From NCBI GenBank assembly GCA_964551215.1, contig CAZKBV010000002.1:1-59763 (forward strand): DNA of 59,763 bases. Reading direction: 5' to 3'. The notes beneath the pieces are model-generated. The model did no database searches. It had not been told where the DNA came from and saw only the letters and a program-made list of their open reading frames with translations. Origin of the DNA: JAFLUQ01 sp964551215. GTDB taxonomy: Bacteria; Bacillota; Clostridia; UMGS1883. Below are positions 32,291-41,247 of this stretch, one piece after another (within the stretch, counting starts at the first letter, position 1; every line of letters begins with the position of its first letter). Position numbers and translations under genes: made by a program.

Positions 32291-34669
32291 TTATCTGAGC
32301 GTCGCGCCCAGATTGTGTTCCAGACTCTTTACGGTTTTGTTGAATATTTTGTTTATTTCCTCATCTTTAAGGGTTTTATCTCCCCTGTAGACGGCACTGT
32401 ACGCCACGCTCTTTTTGCCCTCGGGAATTTGGCTTCCTTTATATACGTCGAAAAGATTCAGTTCCTCAAGGAGACTTCCGCCGGCACGCCTGATAACGTT
32501 TTCTATCTCAGACACCTTTACGCTGTCGTCCACCAGCATGGCGATATCTCTTGTAACGGCGGGGAAACGGGAAAGCTGCTTATAGGTGATTTCCTTGCCT
32601 GCGGCTTTAAGGACGGTCTCCAAATCTATTTCGCCCACATAGCTCTCGCCTATGCCGTAATTTTCCGCCACATCCGGATGTACCTCGCCGAAAGAACCGA
32701 CTTTCTTTCCGTTGATGAACACATCGGCGCTCTTGCCGGGATGGTATATGGGATTAGGCTCCGCTGTGTCGTATTTTACGCCGCCGACTCCCATGAAGTC
32801 CATTATTTCCTCCAAAGCGCCCTTTACGTCGAAGAAGTCGATATTTCCGTAAGCGCCGAGGGAAATTACCTTCTTTTCCTTGGGAAGCTCCTTAAGGGGA
32901 AGCTCTTTGGGAATATATACGGTGGCAAGCTCGAAAAGTCTTACGTCCTTGTTTTTGTGGTTGTAGTTTCTGGCAAGTACCTCCAACATTCCCGGAACGG
33001 TGGTGGTGCGCATTACGCCGGTATCCTCTCCCAAGGGGTTGAGAATGGGGATATTGTTTCTCAGCTCCTCCCCTGCGTTTATCATGTCAAGGCTCTTGGG
33101 GCTTACGAAGGAATAGGTGTTGATTTCGTAGAAGCCCTGTCCCACAAAGGCTGCCTTAAGCTTATTGCTGAGAGTCTGCTTTTTGTTCAGGCCTCCCATT
33201 GTTGTCTCCCCGCTTATAAGGGTGGAGGGAATCTTGTCGTAGCCGTAAAGCCGAGCCACTTCCTCGGCAATGTCCGCTTCACATTCAAGATCCAGTCTGT
33301 AAGACGGCACGGTGAGCAGATTCTTTTCGGCGTCCACCTTTACATCAAGGGAAGTGAGAGCCTCAATCATAAATTCCGTGCTGATGTCCGCTCCGATAAA
33401 CTCGCGGATTTTGTCCGGACGGAACTGCATAACCGTGGGAGTGTATCCGCTGTTGTCCACATCTATAATACCGTGGACAACCTCTCCGGCACCCAGCTCC
33501 TCCACAAGCTGGCAAGCCCTGTTCAGAGCAACTACCGTCATATTTGGGTCAAGACCCTTTTCATATCTGGACGAGGACTCCGTTCTGAGTCCCAGCTTTT
33601 TCGCCGTGACACGGACGCTTCCCCGAAGGAAGTTGGCTCCCTCAAAAAGCACCGCCTTTGTGTTCTCGTTTATTTCGGAATTTTCGCCGCCCATTACTCC
33701 GGCAACGCAGACGGGCTTTTTGCCGTCGCAAATCATAAGCATACTGTCGTCAAGGGTGTGGGGCTGGCCGTCAAGAGTGGTTATTTCCTCCCCGTTCTTT
33801 GCCCTGCGCACCACAATTTCCCTTCCCTCAAGAAAATCCAAGTCGAAGGCGTGCATAGGCTGGCCGTATTCCAGCATTACATAGTTGGTAATGTCAACGA
33901 TGTTGCTTATGGGGCGAACTCCGGCGGCCCGGAGCCGCTTTTGCATCCACTCCGGAGAGGGAGCGATTTTTATGTTTTTGACAAGACGGCAGGCGTACCG
34001 AGGGCAAAGCTCCGGATCCTCAACGGTGACCTTTACGGTTTCGTTTATATCCCCGCCGGCTTCCTCCCTGACCTTTATTTCCGGCACATTGAAGGGTACC
34101 TTAAAGGTGGCGGCGGTTTCTCTCGCAAGACCTACTATGCTCAGGCAGTCCGGACGGTTAGAGGTGATTTCAAATTCAATCACATTTTCCTTCTCGCCCA
34201 AAGCCTCCATAACATCCGCTCCAAGAGGATATTCCTTCTGAAAAATAAGTATCCCGTTTGGGTCGCTGCCGGGAACAACTCCCATTTCGAAGCCCAGCTC
34301 TTCGTGGGAACAGAGCATACCGTTGCTGGCAACGCCTCTGAGCTTGCCGTTTTTAATGGTGATGCCGCCGGGGAGCTTGGCGCCGTTTACGGCAACCGGC
34401 ACTATCTGCCCAACCTCTATATTCTGAGCGCCTGTAACTATCTGAAGCGTCTCGCTTCCTATATCCACCGTGGTTATCCACATATGGTCGGAATTTGCGT
34501 GCCTTTCCTTCGTAAGGATTTTTCCGAACACAACTCCCTCAACCTCGCTGCCCTCTACAGCCCAGCCTTCAACCTTGCTGCCGGAAAGAGTAAGCGCGTC
34601 GCAGTATTCCTTTACGCTTACATTGTCAAGGGTCAAATAATCGTTAAGCCAGCTAAGTGGTAATTTCAT
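32291..34669 (-). CDS. pheT: Phenylalanine--tRNA ligase beta subunit
   Basis: A 792-residue PheT of normal length. In order: N-terminal domain (MKLPLSWLNDYLTL), EMAP/tRNA-binding OB domain (IVTGAQNIEVGQIVPVAVNGAKLPGG), B3/4 editing domain with EITSNRPDCLSIVGLARE, B5 domain, a degenerate synthetase core, and a C-terminal FDX-ACB anticodon-binding domain (SRFPAVTRDIAMLVDD). The (alpha-beta)2 enzyme charges tRNA-Phe; the beta subunit edits Tyr-tRNA-Phe. It follows pheS by 96 bp and shares its T-box. Confidence 0.98.
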   Translation of the reverse strand: MKLPLSWLNDYLTLDNVSVKEYCDALTLSGSKVEGWAVEGSEVEGVVFGKILTKERHANSDHMWITTVDIGSETLQIVTGAQNIEVGQIVPVAVNGAKLPGGITIKNGKLRGVASNGMLCSHEELGFEMGVVPGSDPNGILIFQKEYPLGADVMEALGEKENVIEFEITSNRPDCLSIVGLARETAATFKVPFNVPEIKVREEAGGDINETVKVTVEDPELCPRYACRLVKNIKIAPSPEWMQKRLRAAGVRPISNIVDITNYVMLEYGQPMHAFDLDFLEGREIVVRRAKNGEEITTLDGQPHTLDDSMLMICDGKKPVCVAGVMGGENSEINENTKAVLFEGANFLRGSVRVTAKKLGLRTESSSRYEKGLDPNMTVVALNRACQLVEELGAGEVVHGIIDVDNSGYTPTVMQFRPDKIREFIGADISTEFMIEALTSLDVKVDAEKNLLTVPSYRLDLECEADIAEEVARLYGYDKIPSTLISGETTMGGLNKKQTLSNKLKAAFVGQGFYEINTYSFVSPKSLDMINAGEELRNNIPILNPLGEDTGVMRTTTVPGMLEVLARNYNHKNKDVRLFELATVYIPKELPLKELPKEKKVISLGAYGNIDFFDVKGALEEIMDFMGVGGVKYDTAEPNPIYHPGKSADVFINGKKVGSFGEVHPDVAENYGIGESYVGEIDLETVLKAAGKEITYKQLSRFPAVTRDIAMLVDDSVKVSEIENVIRRAGGSLLEELNLFDVYKGSQIPEGKKSVAYSAVYRGDKTLKDEEINKIFNKTVKSLEHNLGATLR

Positions 34670-34671
34670 CT

Positions 34672-34767
34672 ATATCAATCCTTTCTGCCATTTATTCGTT
34701 TCCTTCGCGCTTTCGGAAACGCGGTTTTCCGCCGCCCAAAGGCTCTGTTGTCATAATTTTATCCATC
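34672..34767 (-). other. pheS-pheT spacer with a 24-codon open frame
   Basis: An ATG overlapping the pheS stop (TGATG) opens 24 codons (MDKIMTTEPLGGGKPRFRKREG...), ending in TAA. There is no ribosome site of its own, so it would need coupling to pheS. It may be a leader-type ORF, or nothing. Confidence 0.25.
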
Positions 34768-35785
34768 AGAACTGCTTCAAGAAGCGCATATCATTTTCAA
34801 AGAACAGACGCAAATCGTCGATGCTGTAGCGGCGCATAACTATACGTTCAAGACCCATTCCGAAGGCGAAGCCGCTGTAGACCTCAGGGTCGATTCCGCA
34901 GTTCGCAAGCACCTTGGGATGCACCATTCCGGCGCCCAGAATCTCAATCCAGCCCTCGCCCTTGCACACGCTGCACCCTTCTCCGCCGCACACAAAGCAG
35001 GAAACGTCCACCTCGGCGGAAGGCTCGGTAAAGGGAAAATGGTGGGGACGAAGGCGTATTTTCGCGTCCTCGCCGTAAAGCCCTTTGACGAAAGCCTCAA
35101 GAGTACCTTTAAGGTCGGCCATGGTTATCCCCTTGTCCACCACAAGGCCTTCAATCTGATGGAAAACCGGGGAATGTGTTGCGTCAACCGCGTCGCTTCT
35201 GAATACCCGTCCCGGAGAAATTATTCTGATGGGAGGCTTTGTCTTTTCCATGACTCTGACCTGCACGGGAGAGGTCTGGGTACGGAGCAGTATTTTATCG
35301 TTGATATAAAAGGTGTCCTGAGTATCTCTGGCCGGATGATCCGCCGGAATGTTCAGAGCCTCAAAATTGTAGTAATCCAGTTCGATATCCGGCCCTTCCG
35401 CCACTGTAAAGCCCATTCCCGTGAAAATCGACGTGACCTCGTCCAGCACCTGAGTAAGGGGGTGGAGCCGCCCTTCCCTCTTGCGCTTGCCGGGCATAGT
35501 TACGTCTATCACTTCGCTTTTCAGCTTTTCTTCCTTGGCCTTTTTCGCGAGTTCGGTCTTTTTCTTTTCTATCTCGCCCTCAACAAAGGCCCTTACATCG
35601 TTGGCCATCTGGCCGATTACGGGGCGTTCTTCGGGAGGAATTGCCCCCATTCCCCTGAGCACCGCCGTAAGAGCGCCCTTTTTGCCCAAGTATTTCACTC
35701 TGGCGGCTTCGATTTCGTCTCCGCTTTGCGCGGCTTTAAGCGCGGCCTCGGCCTCGCCGCGGATTTTTTCAAGCTGTTCCTTCAT
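34766..35785 (-). CDS. pheS: Phenylalanine--tRNA ligase alpha subunit
   Basis: A 339-residue PheS. The N-terminal coiled coil (MKEQLEKIRGEAEAALKAAQ) binds tRNA. The catalytic core has class II motif 1 (HPLTQVLDEVTSIFTGMGF), motif 2 (RVFRSDAVDATHSPVFHQIEGLVV) and motif 3 (GFAFGMGLERIVMRRYSI). I prefer the ATG at 35785 over the one at 35797, because AGGAAAGG directly abuts the latter. Expression is governed by the T-box upstream. Confidence 0.98.
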   Translation of the reverse strand: MKEQLEKIRGEAEAALKAAQSGDEIEAARVKYLGKKGALTAVLRGMGAIPPEERPVIGQMANDVRAFVEGEIEKKKTELAKKAKEEKLKSEVIDVTMPGKRKREGRLHPLTQVLDEVTSIFTGMGFTVAEGPDIELDYYNFEALNIPADHPARDTQDTFYINDKILLRTQTSPVQVRVMEKTKPPIRIISPGRVFRSDAVDATHSPVFHQIEGLVVDKGITMADLKGTLEAFVKGLYGEDAKIRLRPHHFPFTEPSAEVDVSCFVCGGEGCSVCKGEGWIEILGAGMVHPKVLANCGIDPEVYSGFAFGMGLERIVMRRYSIDDLRLFFENDMRFLKQF

Positions 35786-35815
35786 TATATTTATCATCCT
35801 TTCCTATAGTAACTA

Positions 35816-36083
35816 AATAAAAAATCCCCCTATGTCTGCACATAAGGGGCGAAAATCCAATTTCCGCGGTACCACCCTGATTTTTTGCTTCATAACGGCG
35901 TAACGTGCCTTTGGGGCGCACCCCACGTTCCTTCCTACCCTCCGCGCCGCAAACCGGCGGCACGGCCCTTCAAAAGAACCGCTCTGCGGTGAACTTCGGC
36001 AAACTTCCCCGTACAAGGCTTTCAGCCGACGGCCTCGTTTCTCTGGCCGGTTTCGTATGCTTACTCTCCGCTTCACTGCGTTT
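35816..36083 (-). promoter_or_regulatory. tRNA-Phe-responsive T-box leader of pheST
   Basis: The antiterminator carries the canonical T-box AGGGTGGTACCGCG (minus; plus 35861-35878). It competes with a terminator hairpin CCCCTTATGT/ACATAGGGG followed by six T (plus 35816-35851). Stem I shows the distal loop GGCTGAAAGCC and a GTTCACC specifier loop, with the UUC (Phe) codon at 35991-35993. Uncharged tRNA-Phe pairing there should allow read-through into pheS. Confidence 0.93.
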
Positions 36084-36089
36084 TAAGTT

Positions 36090-36118
36090 ATTTTATCACA
36101 ATTTTTATTTTAATGCAA
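36090..36118 (-). promoter_or_regulatory. Promoter of the pheST leader
   Basis: Minus strand: TTGCAT (plus 36113-36118), 17 bp, TAAAAT (plus 36090-36095), placing the transcript start at the head of the T-box. Confidence 0.75.
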
Positions 36119-36208
36119 TAGTTTTTTTAAAATTAAGGAAATTTTTTTGCGGAATTTATCTATACTAATTAACCAAAATTTATTTGTAAAATTTTATTTC
36201 CGCACCCC

Positions 36209-36237
36209 TTGACTATCGTCTTTTATAAATATATAAT
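36209..36237 (+). promoter_or_regulatory. Promoter of the AraC-family gene at 36271
   Basis: TTGACT (36209-36214), 17 bp, TATAAT (36232-36237); ribosome site GAAAGGAG follows. Confidence 0.82.
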
Positions 36238-36270
36238 AATAAATGGAATACTTTTGAAAGGAGTACAGCT

Positions 36271-37053
36271 ATGCGTTATCCTGAACTGCCGGGAGATTTT
36301 CTGCCTCACGTTACGTACATCGCTTATCATAAGCCTCGGGACAACAGTTGGACGTTGGATCGCTGGCTTGACCATTGGGCTATAATAATTGTTCATGAAG
36401 GTTCCATAAGCTGCGAGATAGACGGCGACGCCCGCGTTGTAAACGGCGGCGAGGTCTTTCTTATGGCTCCGGGTGTTTGGCGCAAGGCGTGGGTCAATTC
36501 CGGAAATTTCATTATTTCCGCGTTGGATTTCTTCGCCCCCCATTCCCCGTCGGAATGTAAAACCGCCGTATTTAAGCCCTCAAAGCTGGAAGAACTCATG
36601 GATATTTTGAGCAAAATGAATTACATATACCTTTCCCAGCCAAAAGGCTTTCAAATGGAATTAGACGGTATGCTGCTGCTGTTTTTGCATCAGCTCTTCT
36701 ATAGGAGCGACGTTAAGTCCTCCCATCCCGCCGTGGAAAAAATGAAAAAATACATTATCGAATATTATATGCATCCCATAACCGCGAAAGAGCTTTCGGC
36801 TCTGGTAAACCTCGACCCTGCCTATTGCGGCAAGCTGTTTAAGTCCGAGCAAAACTGCACCATTCCGCAGTACATCAATAAGGTGCGGGTGCAGATGGCT
36901 TGCCAGCTTCTTGATCAAAGCGGCTATTCCCTTGACGAAATTGCATCCATGTGCGGCTTCTGCGACAAATTCCACTTAGGAAAAAACTTCAAGGCGATTA
37001 TGGGTGTTTCCCCTAAATTTTACGCAAAAATGAGAGCAAGCGAAAACAAATAA
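36271..37053 (+). CDS. AraC-family transcriptional regulator
   Basis: A 260-residue regulator. The N-terminal cupin-like domain (WAIIIVHEGSISCEIDGDARVVNGGEVFLMAPGVWRKAW) senses a ligand. The C-terminal domain has HTH1 (ITAKELSALVNLDPAYCGKLFKSEQNCTIPQYI) and HTH2 (YSLDEIASMCGFCDKFHLGKNFKAIMGVSPKFY). It is monocistronic with promoter and terminator, divergent from pheST. It lies 4.5 kb from the promoter of the uptake operon and is a second candidate regulator for it. Confidence 0.95.
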   Translation: MRYPELPGDFLPHVTYIAYHKPRDNSWTLDRWLDHWAIIIVHEGSISCEIDGDARVVNGGEVFLMAPGVWRKAWVNSGNFIISALDFFAPHSPSECKTAVFKPSKLEELMDILSKMNYIYLSQPKGFQMELDGMLLLFLHQLFYRSDVKSSHPAVEKMKKYIIEYYMHPITAKELSALVNLDPAYCGKLFKSEQNCTIPQYINKVRVQMACQLLDQSGYSLDEIASMCGFCDKFHLGKNFKAIMGVSPKFYAKMRASENK

Positions 37054-37066
37054 GCTGTATATGTCA

Positions 37067-37104
37067 AACGCACGGCGACCGGTTCGGTTCGCCGTGCGTT
37101 TTTT
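37067..37104 (+). terminator. Terminator of the AraC-family gene
   Basis: A 12-bp stem AACGCACGGCGA/TCGCCGTGCGTT, then four further T. Confidence 0.93.
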
Positions 37105-37177
37105 CGCGGATAATTGGCGCTTAAATCGGAGCAGCGCTCCATCAAGCTTGCTTGAAATGAAGCTTATGAACGATTGC

Positions 37178-37263
37178 AACCTGCGCGGTCTTTGGGCGAA
37201 CAGCCCAAAGCGAAACAGCGTAGCGCGTTGCTGCGCGGCGCGGGGAACCTCCGCGCGTAGGTT
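37178..37263. other. Structured intergenic element, possible small RNA or repeat
   Basis: An outer stem AACCTGCGCGG / CCGCGCGTAGGTT (37178-37188 with 37251-37263, one bulge) encloses a perfect hairpin CTTTGGGC/GCCCAAAG (37190-37197 with 37203-37210) and a weaker CAGC/GCTG one. No coding frame is convincing. I see no promoter for it, so it may be a small RNA, a 3' element of the deaminase operon or a dispersed repeat. Confidence 0.4.
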
Positions 37264-37286
37264 ATAAACCGCCCCCTTATTTTTCA

Positions 37287-37784
37287 TCAATACCCCAGCT
37301 TATCGCCGAGGCTGTCGTCGTTTTCTATCCAATCCTTTTGGACGTCTATTTCCGTATATTTCTCCGATGTATTGCGTATTATAACCTTTTCAATGCCGGC
37401 GTTGATTATCATGCGCTTGCAGAAAGCGCAGCTTGTGGCGTCATGCACCAGCTCCCCGTTGGAACATTCCTTCCCAACAAGATACAATACAGAGCCTATC
37501 ATATCCCGCCGAGACGCGCTGATTATGGCGTTTGCCTCGCTGTGAACGCTTCTGCACAGCTCATACCTCTCTCCGCGGGGAATTTTAAGCTGTTCCCTAC
37601 GGCAGTAGCCAAGGTCGGAGCAGTTTTTCCGCCCTCTTGGAGAGCCTGTGTATCCGGTGGAAATTATTTCATCGTTTTTCACAATTATAGCGCCGTATTT
37701 TCGCCTGAGACACGTTCCGCGCTCCAAAACCGTTTCCGCAATATCCAGATAATAATTGTGCTTATCTCGTCTTTCGGAATTCAC
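37287..37784 (-). CDS. dCMP deaminase family protein (ComEB-like)
   Basis: A 165-residue zinc deaminase that probably converts dCMP to dUMP for thymidylate synthesis. Zinc motif 1 is HSE at 81-83 (SVHSEANAI) with the catalytic glutamate E83; motif 2 is C119-X2-C122 (TSCAFCKR), where the usual proline before the first cysteine is serine. The extra Cys-rich loop (NCSDLGYCRRE) is typical of dCMP rather than cytidine deaminases. The start is a GTG with AAGGAGGG upstream. It is the last gene of the glyA-rarA operon, fitting a one-carbon/thymidylate link with glyA. Confidence 0.88.
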   Translation of the reverse strand: MNSERRDKHNYYLDIAETVLERGTCLRRKYGAIIVKNDEIISTGYTGSPRGRKNCSDLGYCRREQLKIPRGERYELCRSVHSEANAIISASRRDMIGSVLYLVGKECSNGELVHDATSCAFCKRMIINAGIEKVIIRNTSEKYTEIDVQKDWIENDDSLGDKLGY

Positions 37785-37798
37785 GCGAACATCCCTCC

Positions 37799-39955
37799 TT
37801 AATCCTCTTCGCCGGATTTTTCTTCCCCTGTAATTATTTTATCCATGCTGTTTAAGCCCTTTGTAATCTCAACATAGCCGTCGTCGGTGATTATTCCGGT
37901 TTCAACCTTTACCTCCTCGGCCTTGCTGCCCCTCCAAACGGAAACCTTGCCGTCCTTTACATATTTTTCCGGCACAAGAAGGGCGTCGTAGGCGGAATAT
38001 GTCACAACCTTTACCTCCGCCTTCATTCCGTCGTAAAGTCCGGACTGATCCTCGGGGACAACGCGGCAAATATACGAATCCTCATTTTCTTCGTCCGGCT
38101 CAATGTCTTCCAAAACACAGGAATATTTTTTATCGGTATCAACCTTTTCCCACGCGGACGCGGGAATGTCGGCGTCGCTGCTTTTTACTATGCTGTAGGA
38201 AACGGCGGTCGGAACAGTCATATTTTCGGCGTGTTCCCTATCAATTGAAAACGTAAGACAGAAGCTGTTATCGGGAATTATAACAACGGCCTGAGAATTT
38301 ATCGCCGCATTTTCATCCTTTTTAACATAAAGCTTCTTAACGTATCCGTCCGCGTCGGCGGTCACGGTATAGTTTTTAAGCTCCGTTTCAAGCTGTTCAA
38401 GCTGTATTTTTATATCCTTGGCTTCCAGCTCGTCGGTCTTGGTTTCGCTTACCTTTTCGGTATACGCAACAGTTGCGATGGCATCGCCTTCATCAACCTG
38501 AGCGCCATCTCGGACGCTTACAGCGGTTATTTTTCCGCTCACCTGAGCCTTGACCGACGTTTCATCGCCGCCGGAGGCCTTGACGGAACCGTTGGCCTTC
38601 AATCCGTTCACCGAAACCGAGGCGGACTCTCCCGACGACCCGCCGCTAAAGGAAACCTCGGCCTTATATATGATAAGAACGCCGCCATCGCCGTTCTCTA
38701 TTTTATTTTCGCTTACGGAGGAAACCTTTCCCTCGTATGTTTTTCCTCCCGAAGATACAGACGCCGCGTCTCCGTCCGAGATAAGCCCTTCCTCTTCGCC
38801 TTCAAATTCAAGGCTTACACGGCAGTCCGACAGTCCGCTGATAACGGCAACCGTCTCGCCCGAAGCCACTTCATCCCCCACGGCCACCCTTATCCGCACC
38901 GTTCCGGCGGAAGCCGCCTTAAGGGATTCGCTTTTTTCTACTTCCTTTTCCTCGGTGACAGTGGCATTTTTAAGCCGTTCCTCAAGGATATCCATCCGTT
39001 CCTTTATAGAGGAGCTGTCCAACTCATATATGGTCTGGCCCTTTTTTACCCTGTCGCCTTCCTTGACATTAAGCCCCGTAACCTTGCCGCTGGCCGTAAA
39101 ATAGCGCACAGAAGGATTTTCGCACTTAAACTCCCCGTTAAGCTCGGTTTCCTGACGGATATTTTCAACCAAAGCGGTCATGGTTTCCGGCTGCGAAACA
39201 TTTTCGGCCTCATGGCGCTTTGCGTCGTTTCTGATAAGCACGAAGGCCGCCGCCGCAAGAAGTACCAGAACCGCCGCGCAAACAGCTACTATCGGGACGA
39301 GATTTACGCCGCCCTCTTTTTCCTCCGCTTCCCCGACTTCCTCGGCCTCAGTCTCAACGGCTGCGGCGGCTCTGTCGTCATAGCGTCCGTACCGCGCGGC
39401 AGAGGGCTTTGCTTCCTTGAGGGGGGGATTTGCTTCGGTTTTGTCGGTTTTGTCGGTTTTATCGGCCTTTTCGGCGGACTCGGCCAATGAGGCCGACCTG
39501 ATTTGCTCCATTTCCGCCTTGGTAACCACTCTTGTTTTGAACTTATCCTCCGCCGTCGCTTCGGGGATAGCCGCTTTTTCCTCCGTCGGCTTATTTTCGG
39601 CGGATTTTGCCTGCTGTTTCGGCATATCTTTTTGGGAAGGCTGTGTTTCGGCCTTTGCCTGCGGCTTTTCCTCCGGCGGAGCATCCTTCCTTACAACCCC
39701 GTCGCCGCTTTTTTTACTCTCGGAAGGATCCGAATGTTTTATCCTGCGGTTTTCGAGCGGAGCTTCTCCGGATTTTTTCTTCACCGCGTCCTTTTTTTGC
39801 TTTCCTGCGGCGATTTCCTTCTCCGCCCCCTCTGTTTCACTGTAATTGCCGTAATAATCCTCATAGTCGCTCCGCCCGCTTCTTGTAAACGCAAACGCGC
39901 AAACTCCCAAGAGTACCACCAGCACCGCAAGGGTGACAAAAGCTATTTCCAGCAT
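37799..39955 (-). CDS. HlyD/RND-type membrane fusion protein with a long disordered N-terminal region
   Basis: A 718-residue protein. A membrane helix at the N terminus (MLEIAFVTLAVLVVLLGVCAFAF) is followed by about 220 residues of Lys/Glu/Ala/Pro-rich disordered sequence containing a KTDKTDKTE repeat, then a second helix (VNLVPIVAVCAAVLVLLAAAAFVLI). The C-terminal 470 residues are an adaptor: biotinyl-lipoyl-like hairpins (SGKVTGLNVKEGDRVKKGQTIYEL and SGKITAVSVRDGAQVDEGDAIATV) and a beta-barrel end (YDALLVPEKYVKDGKVSVW). Such adaptors normally serve an ABC or RND exporter, but none is adjacent. The ATG at 39955 overlaps the rarA stop (TAATG) and follows AAGGAGAC. Confidence 0.8.
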   Translation of the reverse strand: MLEIAFVTLAVLVVLLGVCAFAFTRSGRSDYEDYYGNYSETEGAEKEIAAGKQKKDAVKKKSGEAPLENRRIKHSDPSESKKSGDGVVRKDAPPEEKPQAKAETQPSQKDMPKQQAKSAENKPTEEKAAIPEATAEDKFKTRVVTKAEMEQIRSASLAESAEKADKTDKTDKTEANPPLKEAKPSAARYGRYDDRAAAAVETEAEEVGEAEEKEGGVNLVPIVAVCAAVLVLLAAAAFVLIRNDAKRHEAENVSQPETMTALVENIRQETELNGEFKCENPSVRYFTASGKVTGLNVKEGDRVKKGQTIYELDSSSIKERMDILEERLKNATVTEEKEVEKSESLKAASAGTVRIRVAVGDEVASGETVAVISGLSDCRVSLEFEGEEEGLISDGDAASVSSGGKTYEGKVSSVSENKIENGDGGVLIIYKAEVSFSGGSSGESASVSVNGLKANGSVKASGGDETSVKAQVSGKITAVSVRDGAQVDEGDAIATVAYTEKVSETKTDELEAKDIKIQLEQLETELKNYTVTADADGYVKKLYVKKDENAAINSQAVVIIPDNSFCLTFSIDREHAENMTVPTAVSYSIVKSSDADIPASAWEKVDTDKKYSCVLEDIEPDEENEDSYICRVVPEDQSGLYDGMKAEVKVVTYSAYDALLVPEKYVKDGKVSVWRGSKAEEVKVETGIITDDGYVEITKGLNSMDKIITGEEKSGEED

Positions 39956-41223
39956 TAACGTTCGTCTCCTTCTCCTTTTATTTTTTTCCAATATGCCGCG
40001 TTGCTCTGCTCCAGCTTATTATTTCCCGGGAAATAATACTTTCTGTCTTTTATGGCGTCGGGCAGATATTGTTGTTCAACATAATTATTGGGATAGCTGT
40101 GAGGGTATTTATAGCCGCCCCTTCCCAGCTTTTGGGCGCCGCTGTAGTGGGTGTCCTTAAGATGCAAAGGGACGTCGCCGCTTTTTCCGTCCCGAATATC
40201 CTTAACGGCGGCGCAGATGCCCTCGTTGGCGCTGTTGCTTTTTGGGGCTGTTGCCAGCATTACAACCGCCTCGGCCAAAGGGATTCTCGCTTCCGGAAAG
40301 CCGAGTTGAAGGGCGCTGTCAACACAGGCCTTTGTTATCACTATGGCATTGGGATATGCCAGCCCTATATCCTCAGCCGCCATAACAAGAATTCTTCTGC
40401 ATATAGACTGCAGATCCCCCGCTTCCGTAAGCCGCGCAAGGTAGTGGAGGGCGGCGTCGGGGTCGCTTCCTCGGACGGATTTCTGAAACGCGCTCAGCAC
40501 GTCGTAGTGGCTGTCGCCGTCACGGTCATGTCGGAAGGCCTTTTTTGACGTAACGGCCTCCGCCGCCGCAAGGTCTATGTTTATCCTTCCCTCCGAATCC
40601 GGCGGCACAGACATAAACGCCACCTCTAAGGATGTGAGAGCCTTTCTCACATCTCCGCAGCAACAGTTGGCAAAATGCTCCGCCGCTTCGGGAGCAAGCA
40701 CGCAGGGACTGCTTTGATTTAATATCTCTCCGCCCCGCTCCACGGCCTTTAAAATTTCCTCCGCCGGAACCTCGGTAAATTCAAACACCGTACATCTGGA
40801 TAAAATCGCGTTGTATATATAAAAATACGGATTTTCGGTGGTGGAGGCGATAAGCGTGACACGGCCATCCTCGATACATTCCAAAAGGGACTGCTGCTGT
40901 TTCTTGTTAAAGTTCTGTATTTCATCAAGATACAGCAAGACTCCGCCGGCGCCCATAATGCCGTTGGCTTCCTCCAGCATATTTTTTATATCGGAAACAG
41001 AGGCTGTGGTGGCGTTTAGCTTATACAGTCTCTTTCCGGCTTTTTGCGCCGCGATATTGGCCACTGTGGTTTTTCCGGTACCGCTTGGGCCGTAAAATAT
41101 CATGTTGGGAATATTTCCGCTTTCGATAATGCGCCGAAGCGCCTTTCCTTCGCCGAGGAGGTGCTTCTGCCCAACCACATCGTCCAATGACTGCGGTCGT
41201 ATTTTATCCGCCAAAGGTGACAT
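39955..41223 (-). CDS. rarA: Replication-associated recombination protein A (RarA/MgsA)
   Basis: A 422-residue AAA+ ATPase that acts at stalled replication forks. Walker A is GPSGTGKTT (45-53) and Walker B LYLDEIQNF (about 97-105), with the sensor ASTTENPYF and arginine-finger region AILSRCTVFEF. The C-terminal MgsA domain ends HSYPNNYVEQQYLPD and GNNK, typical of the family. It lies 25 bp after glyA and is coupled to the adaptor gene downstream. Confidence 0.97.
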   Translation of the reverse strand: MSPLADKIRPQSLDDVVGQKHLLGEGKALRRIIESGNIPNMIFYGPSGTGKTTVANIAAQKAGKRLYKLNATTASVSDIKNMLEEANGIMGAGGVLLYLDEIQNFNKKQQQSLLECIEDGRVTLIASTTENPYFYIYNAILSRCTVFEFTEVPAEEILKAVERGGEILNQSSPCVLAPEAAEHFANCCCGDVRKALTSLEVAFMSVPPDSEGRINIDLAAAEAVTSKKAFRHDRDGDSHYDVLSAFQKSVRGSDPDAALHYLARLTEAGDLQSICRRILVMAAEDIGLAYPNAIVITKACVDSALQLGFPEARIPLAEAVVMLATAPKSNSANEGICAAVKDIRDGKSGDVPLHLKDTHYSGAQKLGRGGYKYPHSYPNNYVEQQYLPDAIKDRKYYFPGNNKLEQSNAAYWKKIKGEGDER

Positions 41224-41247
41224 AAATCTAAATCTCTTCCTTAAAAA

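Noticed and set aside
31952..34663. A 903-codon plus-strand frame running through the N gap and antisense to pheT
   Set aside because: It is the shadow of pheT plus undetermined bases. pheT on the minus strand has every expected domain.
39420..39480. The repeated 9-bp unit in the adaptor gene (KTDKTDKTE codons) as a minisatellite or phase-variable switch
   Set aside because: The unit length is a multiple of three, so copy changes would not shift the frame; at most the linker length varies.
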